Shown: positions 8,733-19,295, counted from the first letter of the stretch. The stretch: 64,000 nt of DNA from Pseudomonas fluorescens (GCF_902498195.1 NZ_CABVIY010000001.1:1054001-1118000); one strand, 5' to 3'. Notes: generated from the letters alone by a model not told the origin. A program made the numbers and translations.

Positions 8733-10655
8733 ATGAGTGAGGATCGGAGCAAAGTGGACGAGAGCGAGGAATCGCGCTTTCGCTTGCTGATTGATGCGGT
8801 GGTCGACTATGCGATCTACATGATCGACCCCGACGGCATCATTACCAGCTGGAACGCCGGCGCCAGGCGGTTCAAGGGGTATGAAGAAGCCGAAATCCTC
8901 GGTCACCACTTCTCGCGCTTCTACACGGAATCGGATCGTCAGGCCGGCTTGCCTCAAAGGGCGCTCGACACGGCGATTCGCGAAGGGCGTTTCGAAGGCG
9001 AGGGCTGGCGCGTACGCAAGGACGGCACGCATTTCTGGTGCCATGTGGTGATCGATCCGATTCGCGATCCCAACGGCAAGTTGCTGGGCTTTGCCAAGAT
9101 CACCCGCGACCTGACCGACCGCAAGATGGCCGAGGAAACCCTCAAGCAAAGCGAGCAGCAATTCCGCCTGCTGGTGCAAAGCGTCACCGACTACGCCATC
9201 TACATGCTCACGCCGGACGGACGGGTGTCCAACTGGAACCCGGGGGCCCAGCGCATCAAGGGCTATCGTCCCGACGAGGTGATAGGCCAGCACTTCTCGA
9301 TGTTCTATACCCCGCAAGACCGTGAGGCCGGCGAGCCACAACGGACACTGGACATCGCAACGCGCGAAGGGCGCTTTGAAAACAAGGGCTGGCGCCTGCG
9401 CAAGGATGGCACGCGATTCCTCGCCCATGTGGTGGTGGACCCGATCTGGGGCGACACGGGCACGTTGCTCGGGTTCGCCAAGATCACCCGCGATATCACC
9501 GAGGCGGCCCAGGCGCAGCAGACCCTCGAACAAACCCGCGAAGCGCTGTTCCAGGCGCAGAAGATGCAGGCCATCGGTCAACTCAGCGGCGGCATTGCCC
9601 ACGACTTCAACAACTTGCTGACGGTCATCCTCGGCAACCTGGAGATCGTCCGCAAGCGCATTGGGGACGATCCGCGACTGGGCCGCTTGCTGGACAATGC
9701 CACCCAAGGCGCCTTGCGTGGCGTATCCCTGACCCAGCGCATGCTGGCCTTTGCCCGGCGCCAGGAACTCAAGGCCGAAGCGGTCGACATCCCGACGCTG
9801 GTGGAGGGCATCACCGGGCTGTTGCGCAGTTCGCTTGGCCCGGCGGTGAAAATCGAAACGCGCTTTTCACCCGAACTCGAGCCGGTCCTGGCCGATGTCA
9901 ACCAGCTTGAGCTGGCGGTGCTCAACCTGGCGACCAATGCCCGTGATGCGATGCCCAATGGCGGAAAAATCGTGATCGGTACCCGCGCCGAGGTCATTCT
10001 CGACCAGCCCCATTCGACCCTGGCGCCCGGGCGGTATGTGTGCCTGGCGATCACTGACACCGGGGAAGGCATGGATGACACGACGCTCGCGTCGGCGATG
10101 GATCCGTTTTTCACCACCAAGGGGGTCGGCAAAGGAACGGGCCTGGGGCTGTCGATGGTGCATGGTTTCATCGAACAGATGGGCGGGCGTTTCATCCTCA
10201 AGAGCGAGAAAGACAAAGGCACCACCGCCGAACTCTGGTTGCCTGTGGCCAAGTCAGGCTCGGTGGCCGAACCGCTGGCAACCGAGCCCGAGGCACCGCA
10301 GGTTCCAGGGCTGAATGTGTTGGTGGTCGATGACGACAGCCTGGTACTGACCAGCACCTGCCTGTTGCTGGAAGACCTGGGTCACCGGGTGACGGTTGCC
10401 GAGTCCGGTGCACAAGCGTTGCTGCTCTGTGAGAGCGCGCAGCACTTCGACCTGGTCATCACCGATATGGCCATGCCGCAAATGAATGGCGCGCAACTGG
10501 CGCAGGCCATCCGCATCCTCAAGCCCACGTTGCCGATCGTGCTGGCCACGGGGTACGCGGAGCGCCTGGAGGGTTTCGCCGCCGCACTGCCGCGCCTGCC
10601 CAAGCCCTTTACGCAAATCAATCTGGTGGAAATCATCGCTTCGGCGATGAAGTGA
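8733..10655 (+). CDS. PAS-PAS hybrid histidine kinase with receiver domain
   Basis: A 640-residue soluble hybrid kinase; no membrane segment is visible. Two PAS domains with attached PAC segments (about 15-135 and 140-265) are strikingly alike (DYAIYM..PDG, GARRFKGY / GAQRIKGY, LLGFAKITRD), implying an internal tandem duplication. The H-box QLSGGIAHDFNNLLT has its phospho-acceptor His at 290, followed by N box NLATNARDAMPNGG and G boxes. A C-terminal receiver carries LVITDMAMPQ with phospho-acceptor Asp578. It starts 12 bases after the helicase gene. No DNA-binding partner is adjacent, so its output is unknown. Confidence 0.88.
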   Translation: MSEDRSKVDESEESRFRLLIDAVVDYAIYMIDPDGIITSWNAGARRFKGYEEAEILGHHFSRFYTESDRQAGLPQRALDTAIREGRFEGEGWRVRKDGTHFWCHVVIDPIRDPNGKLLGFAKITRDLTDRKMAEETLKQSEQQFRLLVQSVTDYAIYMLTPDGRVSNWNPGAQRIKGYRPDEVIGQHFSMFYTPQDREAGEPQRTLDIATREGRFENKGWRLRKDGTRFLAHVVVDPIWGDTGTLLGFAKITRDITEAAQAQQTLEQTREALFQAQKMQAIGQLSGGIAHDFNNLLTVILGNLEIVRKRIGDDPRLGRLLDNATQGALRGVSLTQRMLAFARRQELKAEAVDIPTLVEGITGLLRSSLGPAVKIETRFSPELEPVLADVNQLELAVLNLATNARDAMPNGGKIVIGTRAEVILDQPHSTLAPGRYVCLAITDTGEGMDDTTLASAMDPFFTTKGVGKGTGLGLSMVHGFIEQMGGRFILKSEKDKGTTAELWLPVAKSGSVAEPLATEPEAPQVPGLNVLVVDDDSLVLTSTCLLLEDLGHRVTVAESGAQALLLCESAQHFDLVITDMAMPQMNGAQLAQAIRILKPTLPIVLATGYAERLEGFAAALPRLPKPFTQINLVEIIASAMK

Positions 10656-11982
10656 GTTCATAGCGCGCCAGCATCGGCTGCGTGCTGATGCCGTGCAGCA
10701 GGATGCTCAGCGCCACCACCGACAGCGTGAGGTCGGTGCACAGGCTGGCCACCGCGGTGGGAAGGTCATGGTTCAAGGCGTAGAACAGGTAGTAAAAGCT
10801 GCCGATGCCGCGAATCCCGAACCAGCCGATCAACAGCCTTTGCCGGACATTGAGCAAACTGCCCCATGGCACCAGTGCGACGCTCACGGGGCGAATCACG
10901 CAGAACAGCACCAGGGCAATGGCCAGGGCGCGCCAGTCCCAGTGTCCGATCAATACCACCCCGAGCAGAGTCACCAGGAACACCTCCATGGCCCGCTCGA
11001 CCAGACTGCCAAAGGACAGCATGTCGCCAATCATGATGCCAGCGGCCACCTGGGTGTCTTCGAGGTTTTCCACGTCGCCGTGCACCGCATCGGCGGGTTC
11101 GACATGCTGGTGACCGACCACCGCTTGCACCAGGTGCTCGGCCGGTGGCTGGGCATGCCCCGTTGATTTGACTTCGGCCCGACGAAGGCCCAGTCCGGCG
11201 GCGAATACCGAGAGAAAGCCGTAGCCGTGAACCGATTCGGCGGCGACATAGGCCAGCGCAATCAGGGCGAAGGTCAGGTAATCGTTGGGGGAGAGGGTGC
11301 TGTCGGCATTGCGGATGCGCATCGACAGGGTCAAGCGCCCGATGCCGCGTCCCATGCAATAGCCGATCAGCAAGCCGGCGGGTACGGCCCACAGCAGGCG
11401 CTTGAGTGCCCAGTCATCCAGCCAGGCGCTGGACGTACTGTCGCCCTGTTGCAGAAACAGCAAACCGAGGATGACAAAGGGAAAGGCGACGCCGTCATTC
11501 AGGCCGGCCTCGCCGGACAGCCCGAAGCGGACCGGGTCGTCATCCTTGGCATCGTTGACCTGCACCAGGGACGCGAGCACCGGGTCGGTGGGTGCCAGAA
11601 TCGCGCCGATCAACAATGACGGTCCCCACGCCAGCTCGAAGATGAAATGCAACAACAGGCAAACGCCGGTAATGGACAGGAGCATCACCGGCCCCGCCAA
11701 CCCGAACGCCACGCGCCATTTGCGATCCCTGAGCGGCAGGCGCAGCTTCAAGCCGCAGACGAACAACGAAAAAAGCACCGCGACTTCCGTCAGGTGCTCC
11801 ATCCAGAACGCCGCCTCCTGTATATCCAGCCGGAGCCAGCCCAGGCCCGCCGGACCGATGGCCACGCCCAGCGCCAGGCACACGGCCGAGGTGGTGACGG
11901 GCATCCATCGCAGATAGGAGGAGGTGAGCGCGAGCGTGAGCAGTACGGCGCCCAGCACGGCAACCCAGGCAACGAAACTCAT
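10633..11982 (-). CDS. Cation:proton antiporter (CPA family, NhaP-like)
   Basis: A 449-residue polytopic inner-membrane protein with about a dozen hydrophobic helices, starting MSFVAWVAVLGAVLLTL. The core has GAILAPTDPVLASL and GEAGLNDGVAFPFV, the paired motif of sodium/proton exchangers with the conserved Asp residues of the ion site. The C-terminal half contains FGIRGIGSFYYLFYAL. It should exchange Na+ or K+ for H+. I chose the ATG at 11982; a longer frame to 12084 is hydrophilic and unlikely. Its last 23 bases overlap the 3' end of the convergent histidine kinase gene. Confidence 0.85.
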   Translation of the reverse strand: MSFVAWVAVLGAVLLTLALTSSYLRWMPVTTSAVCLALGVAIGPAGLGWLRLDIQEAAFWMEHLTEVAVLFSLFVCGLKLRLPLRDRKWRVAFGLAGPVMLLSITGVCLLLHFIFELAWGPSLLIGAILAPTDPVLASLVQVNDAKDDDPVRFGLSGEAGLNDGVAFPFVILGLLFLQQGDSTSSAWLDDWALKRLLWAVPAGLLIGYCMGRGIGRLTLSMRIRNADSTLSPNDYLTFALIALAYVAAESVHGYGFLSVFAAGLGLRRAEVKSTGHAQPPAEHLVQAVVGHQHVEPADAVHGDVENLEDTQVAAGIMIGDMLSFGSLVERAMEVFLVTLLGVVLIGHWDWRALAIALVLFCVIRPVSVALVPWGSLLNVRQRLLIGWFGIRGIGSFYYLFYALNHDLPTAVASLCTDLTLSVVALSILLHGISTQPMLARYELTSSPKR

Positions 11983-12106
11983 GGCTGCGAAGGTGCGGGC
12001 ATGACGATCTCCACGTAACAAAGGGACGGTTGGCCGGGCCTTTAGGTGTGGAGTGCTGGCGCTGCCCACGGTTCCATTTTTCAATGGAGAACCGGTCGGG
12101 GCCTTT

Positions 12107-12185
12107 GCAGGAGCTGCCGCACGCGGCGATCATTTGATTTTGACGTTCAAGGTCAAAAGATCGCAGCCTGCGGCAGCTCCTACAG
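12107..12185. repeat. Inverted intergenic repeat of the GGAGCTGCCGCA type
   Basis: Left arm GCAGGAGCTGCCGCACGCGG and right arm ending GCGGCAGCTCCTACAG surround a core containing GATCATTTGATTTTGAC and its imperfect inverse. This is a second repeat class, different from the GAGCGAGC REPs; a close copy is at 48763-48836. Confidence 0.8.
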
Positions 12186-12211
12186 GGGAGGGTGTTGTTT
12201 TGGTGGGTGGA

Positions 12212-13366
12212 TCAGCCCTTGAGGTGACGCAAGCTGCGCTCCATCCGGGCAATCCCTTCTTCCAGCAGCGAACGCGGGCAACCGAAGTTCAAACGCACGA
12301 ATTGCTTGCAGTCATCACCGAAGTCCAGGCCCGGGCTCAAGCCGACCCTGGCCTCATCGAGGAAGAACTGCTGCGGGTTGTCCAGCGCCAGTGCCGTGCA
12401 GTCGAGCCAGGCCAGGTAGGTGCTTTGCGGCACGTTCATGGTGATGCCCGGCAAGCGGGTGCGCACGGCGTCGACCAGGTAGTCGCGGTTGCCTTGCAGA
12501 TAAGTGTTCAGCTCGGCCAGCCAGGGCCCGGCTTCGCTGTAGGCGACACGGGTGGCTTCCAGGCCCAGCGGGTTGACGCTGTCGACCATGCCGCAACGGG
12601 CGTGGTTGACCCGCTCGCGCAGGTGGCGGTCCTGGATGATCATGAACGAGGTTTTCAGGCCGGCGATGTTGTAGGCCTTGCTGGCCGACATCAGGGTGAT
12701 GGTGCGCTGGGCGACTTGCGGGCTCAGGGTGGCCATCGGAATGTGCCGGCGACCATCGAAGCACAGCTCGGCATGGATCTCGTCGGAGATGATCCAGGCG
12801 TCGTGCTCCAGGCAAATGTCGGCGATGGCTTGCAGCTCTTCCCGCGCGAACGCCTTGCCCAGCGGATTGTGCGGGTTGCTCAGCAGCAGGGCGCCACCGC
12901 CTTGCAGCGACTGGCTCAGGGTGTCCAGCGGTGTGCTGTAGGTGCCGTCGGCCTGTGCGTCGAAATTCAGTTCGACCTTGTTCAGGCCCCAATGGCCCGG
13001 CGCGTGGCGCAACGGCGGGTAGTTGGGGACTTGCACCACGACCGTCTGCTGCGGCTGGACCAGCGCCTTGAGCGCCATGTTGAAGCCCGACTCCACCCCC
13101 GGCAGGAAGATCAGCTCCTGCGGTTCGACCCGCCAGGCGTACTTGTTCCACAGGTCGGCGACGATGGCCTCGCGCAGATTGTCCGGGGCTACGCTGTAGC
13201 CGACCATCGGGTGCTCCAGACGCTTTTGCAGGGCCTGGATGATCATCGGTGGCGCGGCGAAATCCATGTCGGCGACCCACATCGGCAACACGTCGGCCGG
13301 GTAGCGGCTCCATTTGGTGCTGCCGGTGTTGTGGCGGTCGAACACCTGATCGAAATCGAAAGTCAT
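12212..13366 (-). CDS. MalY/PatB-type PLP-dependent C-S lyase
   Basis: A 384-residue fold-type I PLP enzyme. It shows the MalY/PatB N-terminal signature (FDFDQVFDRHNTGSTKWSRY, then LPMWVADMDF) and SASKAYNIAGLK, whose Lys forms the PLP aldimine. DEIHAELCFDG holds the Asp that contacts the PLP ring nitrogen, and SNPHNPLGK a substrate-side loop. These enzymes cleave cystathionine or other cysteine conjugates to thiol, pyruvate and ammonia. The ATG at 13366 gives the expected MTFDF start; a 17-residue extension is unlike the family. It stands alone, flanked by repeats, so its pathway cannot be inferred from neighbours. Confidence 0.86.
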   Translation of the reverse strand: MTFDFDQVFDRHNTGSTKWSRYPADVLPMWVADMDFAAPPMIIQALQKRLEHPMVGYSVAPDNLREAIVADLWNKYAWRVEPQELIFLPGVESGFNMALKALVQPQQTVVVQVPNYPPLRHAPGHWGLNKVELNFDAQADGTYSTPLDTLSQSLQGGGALLLSNPHNPLGKAFAREELQAIADICLEHDAWIISDEIHAELCFDGRRHIPMATLSPQVAQRTITLMSASKAYNIAGLKTSFMIIQDRHLRERVNHARCGMVDSVNPLGLEATRVAYSEAGPWLAELNTYLQGNRDYLVDAVRTRLPGITMNVPQSTYLAWLDCTALALDNPQQFFLDEARVGLSPGLDFGDDCKQFVRLNFGCPRSLLEEGIARMERSLRHLKG

Positions 13367-13422
13367 GCGGGGTCTCGTGAAGGCGGGGTTGATCATGCCC
13401 GCCATGATAAGCGCCAACCCCC

Positions 13423-13553
13423 TGCAGGAGCGAGCTTGCTCAATGGCCTATACAACATAAACCCTGTGGGAGCGGGCTTGCTCGCGAAGAGGGCGTGTCA
13501 GTCGACATCAACGTCGGCTGACGCTCCGCCTTCGCGAGCAAGCCCGCTCCCAC
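13423..13553. repeat. REP cluster upstream of the formate dehydrogenase operon
   Basis: A single REP half (GCAGGAGCGAGCTTGCTC) at 13424-13441 precedes a full inverted pair at 13466-13553 (GTGGGAGCGGGCTTGCTCGC and its inverse). It fills most of the gap of about 350 bases between the lyase start and fdnG. The remaining bases to 13712 presumably hold the fdnG promoter; I see no clear -10/-35 or FNR box in them. Confidence 0.82.
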
Positions 13554-13712
13554 ATGTTCTGTGTCTGACTGTCAATTGCCCGACGGTCGGTTTTCATCTC
13601 GAATTCGACAGCGTTAGCTAAAGTTCAACTGTCGGCAGCCCGTCTGCCGCGACCGTGATTGTCCAGAAAAATCCGCCAAAGCAGCGGATCTCCACCTGAT
13701 CAGGAGTGCACG

Positions 13713-16700
13713 ATGGACCTCAGCCGTCGTCAGTTCTTCAAGGTCGCCGGTATCGGCCTTGCAGGCTCTAGCCTGGGCGCGTTGGGCATGGCCCCGACGG
13801 CAGCCTTTGCCGAACAGGTGCGTCATTTCAAGCTCGCCCACACCCATGAAACCCGCAACACCTGCCCGTATTGCTCGGTCGGCTGCGGGTTGATCATGTA
13901 CAGCCAGGGCGATACGGCGAAGAATGTCGCGCAAAGCATCATTCACATCGAAGGTGACGCCGACCACCCGGTCAATCGCGGCACCCTGTGCCCCAAGGGC
14001 GCCGGCCTGCTGGACTTCATTCACAGCCCCGGCCGCCTGCAATACCCGCAGGTGCGCAAGCCCGGCAGCGACGAGTGGACGCGCATCGGCTGGGATGAAG
14101 CGCTGGACCGCATCGCCGACCTGATGAAGGCCGACCGCGACGCCAACTTCATTGAGAAAAACGCCCAGGGCCAGACGGTAAACCGCTGGCTGACCACCGG
14201 TTTCCTCGCGGCCTCGGCGGCGTCCAACGAAGCGGGCTACATCACCCACAAGGTCATTCGCAGTCTCGGCATGCTGGGGTTTGATAACCAGGCGCGTGTC
14301 TGACACGGCCCGACGGTGGCAAGTCTTGCCCCGACGTACGGCCGTGGTGCCATGACCAATACCTGGACCGATATCGCCAACGCGAACCTGGTTCTGGTGA
14401 TGGGCGGCAACGCAGCAGAAGCGCACCCCTGCGGTTTCAAATGGGTGACCGAAGCCAAGGCGCACAACAAGGCGCGGCTGATCGTGGTCGATCCGCGTTT
14501 TACCCGGACCGCCTCGGTGGCCGACTATTACGCGCCGATTCGCACCGGCACCGACATTGCCTTCATGGGCGGGCTGATCAATTACCTGCTGACCGAGGAC
14601 AAGATCCAGCACGAATACGTGCGCAACTACACCGACGTGTCGTTCATCGTCAAAGCCGGCTATGGCTTCGAGGATGGCATTTTCAGCGGTTACGACGCGG
14701 CCAAGCGCACCTACACTGACAAGTCCGGCTGGGGCTATGAGCTGGGTGAGGACGGCTTCGTCAAAGTCGATCCGACCCTGCAAGACCCACGCTGCGTCTA
14801 TCAATTGATGAAGCAGCATTTCAGCCGCTACAACATCGAACTGGCGAGCCAGATTTGCGGCATGCCGGTTGATGCGATGCACAAGATCTGGGAGGAAATC
14901 GCCACCTGCTCGACACCCGGCAAGACCATGACGATTCTCTATGCCCTGGGCTGGACCCAGCATTCGATCGGCTCGCAGATCATCCGCAGCGCGGCGATGG
15001 TGCAATTGCTGTTGGGCAACGTCGGCATGCCGGGCGGCGGCGTGAATGCCTTGCGCGGGCACTCCAATATCCAGGGCCTGACCGACCTGGGCCTGTTGTC
15101 CAACTCGCTGCCGGGCTACCTGACGCTGCCCGGCGATGCCGAGCAGGATTACCACGCCTATATCGTCAAACGTACGCAAACCCCGCTGCGCCCGGGGCAG
15201 CTGTCCTATTGGCAGAACTACAGCAAGTTCCACGTCAGCCTGATGAAAGCCTGGTACGGCGCCAATGCCACGGCCGAAAACAACTGGGCCTACGACTACC
15301 TGCCCAAACTCGACATCCCCAACTACGACATCCTCAAGGTCTTCGACCTGATGGGCCAGGGCAAGGTCAACGGCTACATGTGCCAGGGCTTCAACCCCAT
15401 CGCCGCGCTGCCCGACAAGAACCGGGTGATGGCGGCGCTGGCCAAGCTGAAGTGGCTGGTGGTGATGGACCCGCTGTCCACCGAGACCTCGGAGTTCTGG
15501 CGCCATGTCGGGCCGTACAACGATGTGAAGAGCGCCGACATCCAGACCGAAGTGATTCGCCTGCCGACCACCTGTTTCGCCGAAGAGGATGGTTCGCTGG
15601 TCAACAGCAGCCGCTGGTTGCAATGGCACTGGAAAGGCGCCGACGGCCCGGGTGAGGCGCGCACCGACGTGCGGATCATGAGCGAGTTGTTCCTGCGCCT
15701 GCGCCAGCGCTACCAGGCCAACGGCGGCGCTTACGCCGAGCCGATCCTCAAGCTGTCGTGGCCGTACAAGATCGCCGACGAGCCTTCGCCGGAGGAACTG
15801 GCGAAGGAAATCAACGGCAGCGCCACCACCGATTTCACCGACGCCACGGGCGCTGCGATCAAGGCCAATGCGCAACTGGCCGCGTTCAGCCAGCTCAAGG
15901 ACGACGGCAGCACGGCGTCCGGTTGCTGGATCTTCTGTGGCAGCTGGACCGAGACCGGCAACCAGATGGCCCGGCGCGACAACAACGATCCGTACGGCAT
16001 GCATCAGCACCAGGGCTGGGCCTGGGCCTGGCCGGCCAACCGGCGGATTCTCTACAACCGCGCTTCGGCCGACCCGCAAGGCAAGCCGTGGGACGAGAAA
16101 AAACGCCTGGTGTGGTGGAACGGCAAGGCCTGGGGCGGCACCGATGTGCCGGACTTCAAGGCTGACTCGGCACCGGACGCCGGGATGAATCCGTTCATCA
16201 TGAACCCTGAAGGCGTTGCCCGTTTCTTTGCCGTCGACAAGATGAACGAGGGCCCATTCCCCGAGCATTACGAGCCGTTCGAGACGCCGATCGGCATCAA
16301 CCCGCTGCACCCGCAAAACAAGAAGGCCACCAGCAACCCGGCGGCGCGGATCTTCGATTCGGTCTGGGATTCCCTCGGCGTCGCCAAGGATTACCCGTAC
16401 GCCGCCACCAGCTACCGGCTGACCGAGCATTTCCACTTCTGGAGCAAGCACTGCAAGCTCAATGCGATCGCCCAGCCCGAGCAATTCGTCGAAATCGGCG
16501 AGGTGCTGGCCAAGGAGAAAGGCATCGTCGCCGGTGACCGCGTACGGGTGAGTTGTAAGCGCGGGCATATCGAGGCAGTGGCGGTGGTGACCAAGCGGAT
16601 CCGGCCGTTGCAGGTGAACAATCAGGTGGTGCACCAGATCGGCATTCCGCTGCACTGGGGCTTCACCGGCCTCACGCGCCACGGCTACCTGACCAACACC

Positions 16701-16778
16701 CTGGTGCCGTTCCTCGGCGATGGCAACACCCAGACCCCGGAATCCAAGTCATTCCTGGTCAACGTGGAGAAAATCTGA
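13713..16778 (+). CDS. fdnG: Formate dehydrogenase-N alpha subunit, selenoprotein (UGA at 14301)
   Basis: The 1021-residue catalytic subunit of a periplasm-facing, respiratory formate dehydrogenase that oxidises formate to CO2 at a molybdenum bis-MGD centre. A twin-arginine signal (SRRQFFKVAGIG) lies at the start, followed by the 4Fe-4S motif CPYCSVGC and CPKG. The reading frame contains an in-frame TGA at 14301-14303 (residue 197) in the context NQARV-Sec-HGPTVASL, exactly where the E. coli enzyme has selenocysteine; downstream homology continues in the same frame. The start is set by AGGAG six bases upstream of ATG. fdnH follows with no gap. It depends on the selA, selB and selC genes downstream. 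Confidence 0.95.
14301..14344 (+). promoter_or_regulatory. Bacterial SECIS element in fdnG
   Basis: Immediately after the UGA the mRNA can fold into a hairpin: an apical stem GGCAA/TTGCC (14318-14330) closes a GUC loop, and an outer stem CGGCC/GGCCG (14306-14310 with 14340-14344) closes the base. The apical part closely matches the E. coli fdnG element I remember. SelB is expected to bind it and insert Sec at 14301. Confidence 0.85.
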
Positions 16779-17714
16779 ATGGCCAGCCAAGACATCGTTG
16801 CCCGCTCGGCCACCACCACCGTGCCCTCGTCGGTGCGCAACCTGGAGGAAGTGGCGAAGCTGATCGACACCACCAAATGCATCGGCTGCAAGGCCTGCCA
16901 GGTCGCCTGCTCGGAATGGAACGAACTGCGCGATGAAGTGGGGCATAACCACGGAACCTACGACAACCCGCAGGACCTGACAGCTGAAACCTGGACCCTG
17001 ATGCGCTTCACCGAGCACGAAACCGATGCCGGTAACCTGGAATGGCTGATCCGCAAGGATGGCTGCATGCACTGCGCCGAACCCGGTTGCCTGGCCGCCT
17101 GCCCCAGCCCCGGGGCGATCATCAAGCACGCCAACGGCATCGTCGATTTCAACCAGGACCATTGCATCGGCTGCGGCTACTGCATCACCGGTTGCCCGTT
17201 CAACATCCCGCGCATCTCGCAGAAGGATCACAAGGCCTACAAATGCACGCTGTGTTCGGACCGGGTGGCGGTGGGGCTGGAACCGGCCTGCGTGAAGACC
17301 TGCCCGACCGGCGCCATCGTCTTCGGCTCCAAGGAAGACATGAAGGAACACGCCGCCGAGCGCATCGTCGACCTGAAAAGCCGTGGCTTCGATAACGCCG
17401 GTCTGTATGACCCGGCCGGCGTCGGTGGCACCCATGTGATGTACGTGCTGCATCATGCCGACACGCCGACACTGTATGCCGGGTTGCCGAGCGATCCGGC
17501 CATCAGCCCCTTGGTCAGCCTGTGGAAAGGCGTGAGCAAGCCGCTGGCGTTGCTGGCCATGGGCGCGGCGGTGCTGGCCGGGTTCTTCCACTACGTGCGC
17601 GTCGGGCCGAACCGGGTCGAGGAAGATGAGCACCCGGACCCGCCGGACACCTCGGTGCACACCGTCGATCCTTCCGTGCATACCTTTGATCCACGCGGGG
17701 AGGACCGGCCATGA
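16779..17714 (+). CDS. fdnH: Formate dehydrogenase-N iron-sulfur beta subunit
   Basis: A 311-residue electron-transfer subunit with four 4Fe-4S cysteine clusters. They show as [11 protein letters not shown] near the N terminus, [30 protein letters not shown] and CTLCSDRV with [10 protein letters not shown]. One C-terminal membrane helix ([18 protein letters not shown], about 255-275) anchors it in the inner membrane. It passes electrons from FdnG to the cytochrome b subunit. The ATG directly follows the fdnG stop, and its own end overlaps fdnI by ATGA, so the three subunits are tightly coupled. Confidence 0.95.
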   Translation: MASQDIVARSATTTVPSSVRNLEEVAKLIDTTKCIGCKACQVACSEWNELRDEVGHNHGTYDNPQDLTAETWTLMRFTEHETDAGNLEWLIRKDGCMHCAEPGCLAACPSPGAIIKHANGIVDFNQDHCIGCGYCITGCPFNIPRISQKDHKAYKCTLCSDRVAVGLEPACVKTCPTGAIVFGSKEDMKEHAAERIVDLKSRGFDNAGLYDPAGVGGTHVMYVLHHADTPTLYAGLPSDPAISPLVSLWKGVSKPLALLAMGAAVLAGFFHYVRVGPNRVEEDEHPDPPDTSVHTVDPSVHTFDPRGEDRP

Positions 17715-18367
17715 GCAACAAGACGATCCTGCGCTATACCGCCAACCAGCGCACCAATCACTGGCTGGTGGCGATGCTGTTCTTCATGGCCGGGCTGTCC
17801 GGGCTGGCGCTGTTTCATCCGGCGCTGTTCTGGTTGAGCAACCTGTTCGGCGGCGGGCCATGGACCCGAATCCTGCATCCGTTCATGGGCGTGCTGATGT
17901 TTGTGCTGTTCCTCGGCCTGGTGTTTCGATTCTGGCGCGCCAATTACTTCATCGCCAATGACCGGACCTGGCTGCGCCGGATCGATCGGGTGCTGGTCAA
18001 CGATGAAGACAGCGTGCCGCCGGTGGGCAAGTACAACGCCGGGCAGAAGCTGCTGTTCTGGACTTTACTGCTGTGCATGCTGGTGCTGCTGTTCAGCGGC
18101 CTGGTGATCTGGCGTGCTTACTTCAGCGAATACTTCGGTATCACCAGCCTGCGCTGGGCCATGTTGCTGCATGCGCTGGCCGGTTTCGTGCTGATCCTGA
18201 GCATCATCGTGCACATCTACGCCGGCATCTGGATCAAGGGCTCGGTCAGCGCCATGATGCACGGCTGGGTCAGCCGGGCGTGGGCGCGCAAGCACCATGA
18301 GCTGTGGTATCGGGAAGTGACGCGCGACGAACGCCCCGATCCGCCGATGCGCAAAAAAGGACATTGA
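17711..18367 (+). CDS. fdnI: Formate dehydrogenase-N cytochrome b556 gamma subunit
   Basis: A 218-residue inner-membrane cytochrome b with four hydrophobic helices, among them [37 protein letters not shown] and [20 protein letters not shown]. Histidines in these helices (for example H in TNHWLV and HIYAGIW) are candidate heme b ligands, as in E. coli FdnI. It takes electrons from FdnH to the quinone pool. It overlaps fdnH by ATGA and ends one base before fdhE. Confidence 0.93.
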   Translation: MSNKTILRYTANQRTNHWLVAMLFFMAGLSGLALFHPALFWLSNLFGGGPWTRILHPFMGVLMFVLFLGLVFRFWRANYFIANDRTWLRRIDRVLVNDEDSVPPVGKYNAGQKLLFWTLLLCMLVLLFSGLVIWRAYFSEYFGITSLRWAMLLHALAGFVLILSIIVHIYAGIWIKGSVSAMMHGWVSRAWARKHHELWYREVTRDERPDPPMRKKGH

Positions 18368-18368
18368 T

Positions 18369-19295
18369 TTGGCGACCATCCTCGAACCCGGTCAAATCGA
18401 AGCGGCGGCCGGTTCGCCGCCGTTCCTGCACCTGCCGCCGCACAACCTGTTCAGCTTGCGTGCCGGGCGCCTCGACCGGCTGGCCGAAGGGCATGCGCTG
18501 GCCGATTACCTGCGCCTGTTGGCCGGGTTGTGCCGCACGCAACAGCAGGTGCTGGACGATCCGCCGTCCAGCGAGCCGCTCGACCGCCAACGCATCGAGT
18601 TGTGCCTTCAGCACGGGCTGCCGCCATTCGCGGCCGACAGCCTGAGCCGTGAAGACGACTGGCAGGCGTTTCTCGATACCTTGTTGAGACGCTATGCCGC
18701 CCCCGAGCAACCGGCCGTGACGCAGGCGCTGGACACCTTGCATGCAGCCGACCCCGGACAACGCCGCGCCTGGGCGGTGGCGCTGGTCAGTGGCCAGTAT
18801 TCGCTGGTGCCGCCGGCCCTGGTGCCGTTCCTCGGCGCAGCCTTGCAAACGGCCTGGAGCCATTGGTTGCTGAGCACGGCGAATCTGAATCTGGCCCAAG
18901 GCCCCGGCCTCAGCCAATGCCCGGCTTGCGGTTCGCCGGCGATGGCCGGGGTGATTCGCAATCGCGGCAAGCACAATGGTTTGCGTTATCTGGTCTGTTC
19001 TTTATGCGCCTGCGAATGGCACGTGGTGCGGGTCAAATGCGTGTACTGCGAGCAGAGCAAGGGCCTTGAATACCTGAGCCTTGCGGATGATCGCCACGCC
19101 GCCAGCCAGGCGCCGTTGCGGGCCGAGGTCTGTCCGGGCTGCAACAGTTATCTGAAGCTGCTCTACCTGGAGAACGATGCCCACGCCGAAGCACTCTCGG
19201 CCGACCTGGGCAGCCTGATGCTGGACATGCGCCTGGCCCAGGACGGCTATCAACGGCTGGCCCCCAATCTGTTGCTGGCACCGGGAGACGAGTGA
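18369..19295 (+). CDS. fdhE: FdhE formate dehydrogenase maturation protein
   Basis: A 308-residue cytoplasmic protein with the paired CxxC motifs of FdhE: CPACGSPAMAG, CSLCACEWH, CVYCEQSKGLEY and CPGCNSYLK in the C-terminal half. FdhE is needed for activity of respiratory formate dehydrogenases in E. coli and binds the catalytic subunits before export; its metal-binding site is rubredoxin-like. The start is a TTG one base after the fdnI stop. No better start is visible, and it gives the expected beginning of the family. It belongs to the fdn operon. Confidence 0.9.
   Translation: MATILEPGQIEAAAGSPPFLHLPPHNLFSLRAGRLDRLAEGHALADYLRLLAGLCRTQQQVLDDPPSSEPLDRQRIELCLQHGLPPFAADSLSREDDWQAFLDTLLRRYAAPEQPAVTQALDTLHAADPGQRRAWAVALVSGQYSLVPPALVPFLGAALQTAWSHWLLSTANLNLAQGPGLSQCPACGSPAMAGVIRNRGKHNGLRYLVCSLCACEWHVVRVKCVYCEQSKGLEYLSLADDRHAASQAPLRAEVCPGCNSYLKLLYLENDAHAEALSADLGSLMLDMRLAQDGYQRLAPNLLLAPGDE

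Noticed and set aside
13578..13594. CCGA-CGG-TCGG followed by TTTT upstream of fdnG as a terminator
   Set aside because: The stem is only 4 bp and no plus-strand gene ends there.
12053..13621. A 522-residue plus-strand frame over the MalY-type lyase
   Set aside because: It is antisense to a clear PLP enzyme and runs through repeats at both ends.
14303..14316. fdnG as a frameshifted or truncated pseudogene split at the TGA
   Set aside because: The TGA is at the known Sec position, the frame is unchanged afterwards, a SECIS hairpin follows, and selA, selB and selC are present.
13614..16682. A 1022-residue open frame antisense to nearly all of fdnG
   Set aside because: It mirrors the third-position GC bias of fdnG and has no recognisable domain; the plus-strand fdnG is unambiguous.
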